From an uncultured Verrucomicrobiota bacterium (GTDB lineage: Bacteria; Verrucomicrobiota; Kiritimatiellia; RFP12; UBA1067): 8,006 nt of DNA. The translations under genes and the position numbers were made by a program. The stretch is taken from positions 1 to 8,006 of the forward strand of contig CAMOIK010000097.1 in assembly GCA_946615875.1 (NCBI GenBank), written 5' to 3'. This document shows positions 5,616-8,006 of this stretch, one piece after another (the stretch's first letter is position 1; every line of letters begins with the position of its first letter). The notes beneath the pieces are model-generated. The model was not told the origin of the DNA. It saw nothing but the letters and a program-made list of their open reading frames with translations, and did not search any database.

Positions 5616-6539
5616 TTATGCGTTCAGTGTCTGAATTGCCGCCTCGAGCGAAGCGAGGTCGGCCACGTTTGCGGTGACGAGCGAAGCGTCGATTTTCTTG
5701 ACAAGCCCCGAAAGCACCTTGCCCGGGCCGAACTCCACGAAACGCCCGCACCCCATGGCCTTGGCGCACTCCACGTCGGCGGCCCAGTTCGTGGTGCCGG
5801 TGACCTGCTCGAGCATCGCCGCCTTGATTTCGTCCGGCGCGGACGAATGCGGTCTGCCCGTGACGTTGGAGAACACTGGGAAGCGCGGCGGACGGAACTC
5901 CACGCCGTCAAGGACGGGCGCGAGCTTCTCCTTCGCGCTCTGCATGAAGCGCGAGTGGAACGCGCCGGCCGTGGCCAGCGGGATCGCACGCTTGATGCCC
6001 AGCTCCTTCGCGACGGCGGCAGCGGCGGCGATGGCGTCCTTCGAGCCGGAAAGCACCTGCTGGGCGGAGGAGTTGATGTTCGCCACCGTGCAGCCGGTCT
6101 TGCCGCAAAGCTCGGAAAGCTGGTCGGCGCTCGCGCCGACGATGGCTATCATGCCGGACGGCTGCGCCTCGCAGGCCTCCTGCATGAAGCGCCCGCGAGC
6201 CTCCAGCACGCGCAAAGTCGCCTCGAAATCGAGCACGCCCGCCGCGCACAACGCCCCCCACTCGCCCAGCGAAAGCCCCGCCGCGCAGGCGAAGTCCGTC
6301 GGGCGGCGCTTTTGCAGCGCCAGCCAGGCGGCGTAGCTGGTCACGAAGATGGCCGGCTGGCAGACGTTTGATTTGGTCAGCTCCTCGGCGGGGCCCTCGA
6401 AACACGTTTTCTTGAGATCGAAACCAAGGACTTCGTTCGCCTTGTCGAAGAGCGCCATAATCTCGGCGTCCGCCTCGGCGAAATCCTTGCCCATGCCGGG
6501 CACCTGTGCGCCCTGGCCAGCGAATATGCAGCAGTCCAT
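5616..6539 (-). CDS. fabD: Malonyl-CoA:ACP transacylase
   Basis: FabD loads malonyl groups from CoA onto acyl carrier protein to feed fatty-acid elongation. The protein has 307 aa, as is usual for the family. It opens with the conserved IFAGQGAQVPGMG (5-17), has the nucleophile elbow GLSLGEW (88-94, S90), R115 in the EARGRFMQ block that binds the malonyl carboxylate, and H195 in the GAFHS motif (192-196). VFSNVTGRP at 222-230 and VEFGPGKVLSGL at 268-279 are also typical. The start at 6539 is chosen because the family N-terminus begins there; an upstream in-frame ATG at 6605 would add 22 residues encoded by heptad-repeat DNA. No Shine-Dalgarno precedes 6539. fabG follows 13 nt downstream, so the two form an operon. 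Confidence 0.94.
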   Translation of the reverse strand: MDCCIFAGQGAQVPGMGKDFAEADAEIMALFDKANEVLGFDLKKTCFEGPAEELTKSNVCQPAIFVTSYAAWLALQKRRPTDFACAAGLSLGEWGALCAAGVLDFEATLRVLEARGRFMQEACEAQPSGMIAIVGASADQLSELCGKTGCTVANINSSAQQVLSGSKDAIAAAAAVAKELGIKRAIPLATAGAFHSRFMQSAKEKLAPVLDGVEFRPPRFPVFSNVTGRPHSSAPDEIKAAMLEQVTGTTNWAADVECAKAMGCGRFVEFGPGKVLSGLVKKIDASLVTANVADLASLEAAIQTLNA

Positions 6540-6540
6540 T

Positions 6541-6657
6541 GTCAGTGAGTGGGTTGTTGGCAGTTGGTAGATGGCAGAGGGCGGAGAGCAAGAGGTAACA
6601 AGCAAGGAGCAAACAGCGAACTCCTTATTACCTCTTGTCTTTTATCTCTTGCCTCTT
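6541..6657. repeat. Degenerate heptanucleotide repeat tract with opposed arms (fabD leader)
   Basis: This fills nearly all of the 128-nt gap before fabD. On the plus strand, 6541-6617 reads as eleven purine-rich 7-mers, for example TGTTGGC, AGTTGGT, AGATGGC, AGAGGGC, AAGAGGT and AAGGAGC. After five bases (6618-6622) come five pyrimidine-rich 7-mers at 6623-6657: CCTTATT, ACCTCTT, GTCTTTT, ATCTCTT and GCCTCTT. The arms are partly complementary: CAAGAGGTAA (6589-6598) pairs with TTACCTCTTG (6628-6637), and AAGGAG (6604-6609) with CTCCTT (6621-6626), giving an interrupted hairpin. It resembles the degenerate short tandem repeats seen in the spacers of some bacteria. It is not a CRISPR array because there are no constant repeats or unique spacers. 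Confidence 0.65.
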
Positions 6658-6667
6658 ATTTTGACTC

Positions 6668-7408
6668 TCAGAAGTGCGCATTGACGAGCACCATGATCGG
6701 CAGCTCGCTGTTCTGGATCACGTTGAAGAGACCGACCTGGACGCCGGTGAAATCCTTCGCGCCGTTTATCACGCCGATCTGCACGCCGTCTCCGGCCTCC
6801 TCGATCTCGTTCACCACGCCGACCTGCAGGCCGTGCATGCGCGTCGTCAAATTGACGACGCCCATGCCGACGCCGAGGTATTCATTGACGTTGACGTTCG
6901 CGACGCCGCTCTGGAAGCCGTAGCTCACGCCGGCGTTCCAGTTCAGCACGCCCGCCTGCACGCCGTAGAACGTGCCGTTGATATTGACGCTTCCGGCCTG
7001 GACGCCGCCGAACTGCCCGCGGTTCCAGTTCAGCGCGCCAGCCGCCTGGACGCCGCCGACGTCGCCGCGCACCGAGTTCGCGACCGCGCCGGCCTGGATG
7101 CCGCCGACATCGCCGCCGACCATGTTGAAGCCAGTCGCCTGGATGCCGTAAACGTTCGCCAGGGTGTAGCCGCTGATGCCGGCGTCGATGCCATACACGC
7201 AGAAGCTCTTTCCGTAGATGAGGTCCAGCCGGACGCCCCACACGCTCCACGGACTGAACGGCGCCCACTGCGGCAGCTGCAACGGCGAAGCAAGGTCGAG
7301 CTCGATCGGCGTCACGTAGTGCCGCTCCTCTGCGGTGTAAAGCTCCTTTGCCGCAGCTTCAAGACCAAACGCGCAAACCAGCGCGCCAAGAACCATCAGT
7401 TTCTTCAT
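6668..7408 (-). CDS. Exported GVQxG-repeat protein (LA_2272-like surface repeat family)
   Basis: This 246-aa protein has a signal peptide (residues 1-20, ending EAAA) and a short N-terminal region rich in proline and tryptophan (about 33-60). Residues 71-233 form about eleven tandem 14-16-residue units of the pattern xxGVQxGxxNxxxx, for example FGGVQAGSVNINGT, FYGVQAGVLNWNAG and FTGVQVGLFNVIQN. The period and the small-residue and Asn positions suggest a beta-solenoid or related stacked-strand fold. It ends with LPIMVLVNAHF, a hydrophobic tail with terminal Phe as in many outer-membrane proteins. The pattern resembles the LA_2272-type surface-repeat proteins known from Leptospira and other bacteria; the function is unknown. 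The start is supported by AGGAGG 5 nt upstream (7414-7419). A cell-surface or outer-membrane location is inferred. It appears to be its own transcription unit upstream of fabD. Confidence 0.85.
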   Translation of the reverse strand: MKKLMVLGALVCAFGLEAAAKELYTAEERHYVTPIELDLASPLQLPQWAPFSPWSVWGVRLDLIYGKSFCVYGIDAGISGYTLANVYGIQATGFNMVGGDVGGIQAGAVANSVRGDVGGVQAAGALNWNRGQFGGVQAGSVNINGTFYGVQAGVLNWNAGVSYGFQSGVANVNVNEYLGVGMGVVNLTTRMHGLQVGVVNEIEEAGDGVQIGVINGAKDFTGVQVGLFNVIQNSELPIMVLVNAHF

Positions 7409-7413
7409 GATTA

Positions 7414-7419
7414 CCTCCT
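7414..7419 (-). promoter_or_regulatory. Strong Shine-Dalgarno of the repeat-protein gene
   Basis: A perfect AGGAGG on the minus strand lies 5 nt before the ATG at 7408. It is by far the best ribosome binding site in the window and contrasts with the SD-less starts of fabD and the symporter gene, suggesting high expression of the surface protein. Confidence 0.8.
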
Positions 7420-7464
7420 GAGTCTAGACGTCGGCGCCGGACCTGTTCCAGCGTCGCACGGCAT

Positions 7465-7493
7465 ATTGTCTCAAATTCCCGGCGAAATTGCAA
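7465..7493 (-). promoter_or_regulatory. Possible sigma70-like promoter of the repeat-protein gene
   Basis: On the minus strand TTGCAA (7488-7493) and GACAAT (7465-7470) are spaced 17 nt apart. Each matches the consensus at 4 of 6 positions. They lie in the AT-richer part of the 143-nt spacer and would give a leader of about 50 nt. The match is moderate and could be chance. Confidence 0.35.
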
Positions 7494-7513
7494 GAGGGAA
7501 GCGAGATTTTTTA

Positions 7514-7547
7514 GCGACGGAGCGGCCTAGTCGCGCCGCTCCGTCGC
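7514..7547 (-). terminator. GC-rich 13-bp hairpin after the LamG-protein gene
   Basis: GCGACGGAGCGGC and GCCGCTCCGTCGC pair perfectly around an 8-nt loop, starting 4 nt after the stop codon at 7552. In the transcript direction the stem is followed by TAAAAAATC rather than a U-run, so it is not a textbook intrinsic terminator. It may be an mRNA 3'-end structure or pausing site. The decamer GTCGCGCCGC is directly repeated at 7530-7539 and 7543-7552, overlapping the stem. Confidence 0.55.
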
Positions 7548-7551
7548 GCCG

Positions 7552-8006
7552 CTACCGGACGATTACCATCAGGCCGTCTGGCTGCCACTTCCAAGTGAGC
7601 TTGACCTTCTCGCCGTCCACTGCTTTCTTATAGGTGTAGCTGTCGCCATCGCCCGGCACAGGATCTCCCCAATCGCCTTTTGCGGCGTTCCATTTCTCGA
7701 TAGTATAGCCGACGACACACCTCGTCCTGCCGTTGCCGTCCGTCGCCGGCCCCGCCGTGAAGACGGCGCTTTCGCCGAACACTTCGTAGGAACCGGCCGA
7801 CAGCCCCACGTAATTCGTGTACTTGCCTGCCACGACGACGTTCGTCGTCGTAAGCGCGCCGAAGTAGCGCGCCTGGTCCACTTTGCGGTTCCACGCGAGT
7901 TCATCCTCGGTGAGCATGCGATCGTAGAGACGGACGGACTTGATAGTGCCATAGAGCGGATCTCCGCCTCCGCCGCCCGTTAACGCTCCGACGCCCCAGC
8001 GAGTGG
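7552..8006 (-). CDS. LamG-domain surface protein, C-terminal fragment (partial, runs off right edge)
   Basis: The frame is open to the window edge; 150 codons are visible and the start lies outside. Residues 16-40 of the fragment (PLYGTIKSVRLYDRMLTEDEL in two parts around R29-M30) are the closing strand of a LamG/concanavalin A-like jelly-roll domain, the common G-x-I-x-x-V-R-x-Y-x-R-x-L-x-x-x-E pattern. A glycine run (residues 10-14) lies just before it. After WNRKVDQARYFG comes a C-terminal beta-rich module with VVVAGKYTNYVGL, GSYEVFGESAVFTAG, TRCVVGYTIEKWN and KVKLTWKWQPDG. From memory, similar modules end many large LamG proteins of Kiritimatiellae and Lentisphaerae, where they may serve surface display; this is not proven here. 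Such proteins are usually large, exported and carbohydrate-related. A 13-bp hairpin follows the stop. Confidence 0.8.
   Translation of the reverse strand, partial: TRWGVGALTGGGGGDPLYGTIKSVRLYDRMLTEDELAWNRKVDQARYFGALTTTNVVVAGKYTNYVGLSAGSYEVFGESAVFTAGPATDGNGRTRCVVGYTIEKWNAAKGDWGDPVPGDGDSYTYKKAVDGEKVKLTWKWQPDGLMVIVR

Noticed and set aside
6540..6605. fabD start at the upstream ATG (6605)
   Set aside because: The added residues come from the heptad-repeat tract, and the FabD family N-terminus begins at 6539.
6541..6657. CRISPR array
   Set aside because: The periodic units are 7 nt and degenerate, with no constant repeat of 23-40 nt and no unique spacers.

Overview
All genes in this GC-rich window (about 60% by eye) read on the minus strand, so the gene order below runs from the right edge to the left edge. 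The content suggests a gut or host-associated Gram-negative of the Planctomycetes-Verrucomicrobia-Chlamydiae group, perhaps a Kiritimatiellae or Lentisphaerae relative. This is an inference from a LamG surface protein with a characteristic C-terminal module, an LA_2272-like surface-repeat protein, a secreted sialidase beside a mutarotase-symporter fusion, and degenerate short tandem repeats in the spacers. No rRNA or other marker is present to prove it.

Right part (6541-8006): the C-terminal 150 codons of a large LamG-type (concanavalin A-like) surface protein, a GC-rich 13-bp hairpin just after its stop, then a 246-aa exported protein made of about eleven 14-16-residue GVQxG-N repeats, preceded by a strong Shine-Dalgarno sequence and a plausible promoter.

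Middle (4694-6667): a 128-bp spacer built of degenerate heptanucleotide repeats leads into fabD (malonyl-CoA:ACP transacylase) and fabG (3-oxoacyl-ACP reductase), 13 nt apart, which supply fatty-acid synthesis. Two hairpins follow fabG, one of them terminator-like.

Left part (1-4756): a sigma70-like promoter drives a sialic-acid scavenging unit. It holds an exported GH33 exo-sialidase and then a polypeptide fusing a periplasmic NanM-type kelch mutarotase to an SSS-family sodium/solute symporter. Released sialic acid would be converted to the beta anomer and imported by one protein. The symporter gene overlaps guanylate kinase (gmk) by 4 nt (ATGA). It is followed after 22 nt by an unrecognised 81-aa ORF, which overlaps by 4 nt (GTGA) the start of an N6-adenine DNA methyltransferase that leaves the window at its left edge. 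The last gene is too short for the six-frame calls but carries a diagnostic QFFTPP motif.

Most interesting points: the transporter-mutarotase fusion within a compact sialidase operon; the run of that operon into gmk and a possible restriction-modification or methylation module with an orphan small ORF; and the spacers made of phased degenerate 7-mer and 9-mer repeats, one of them with opposed purine and pyrimidine arms.
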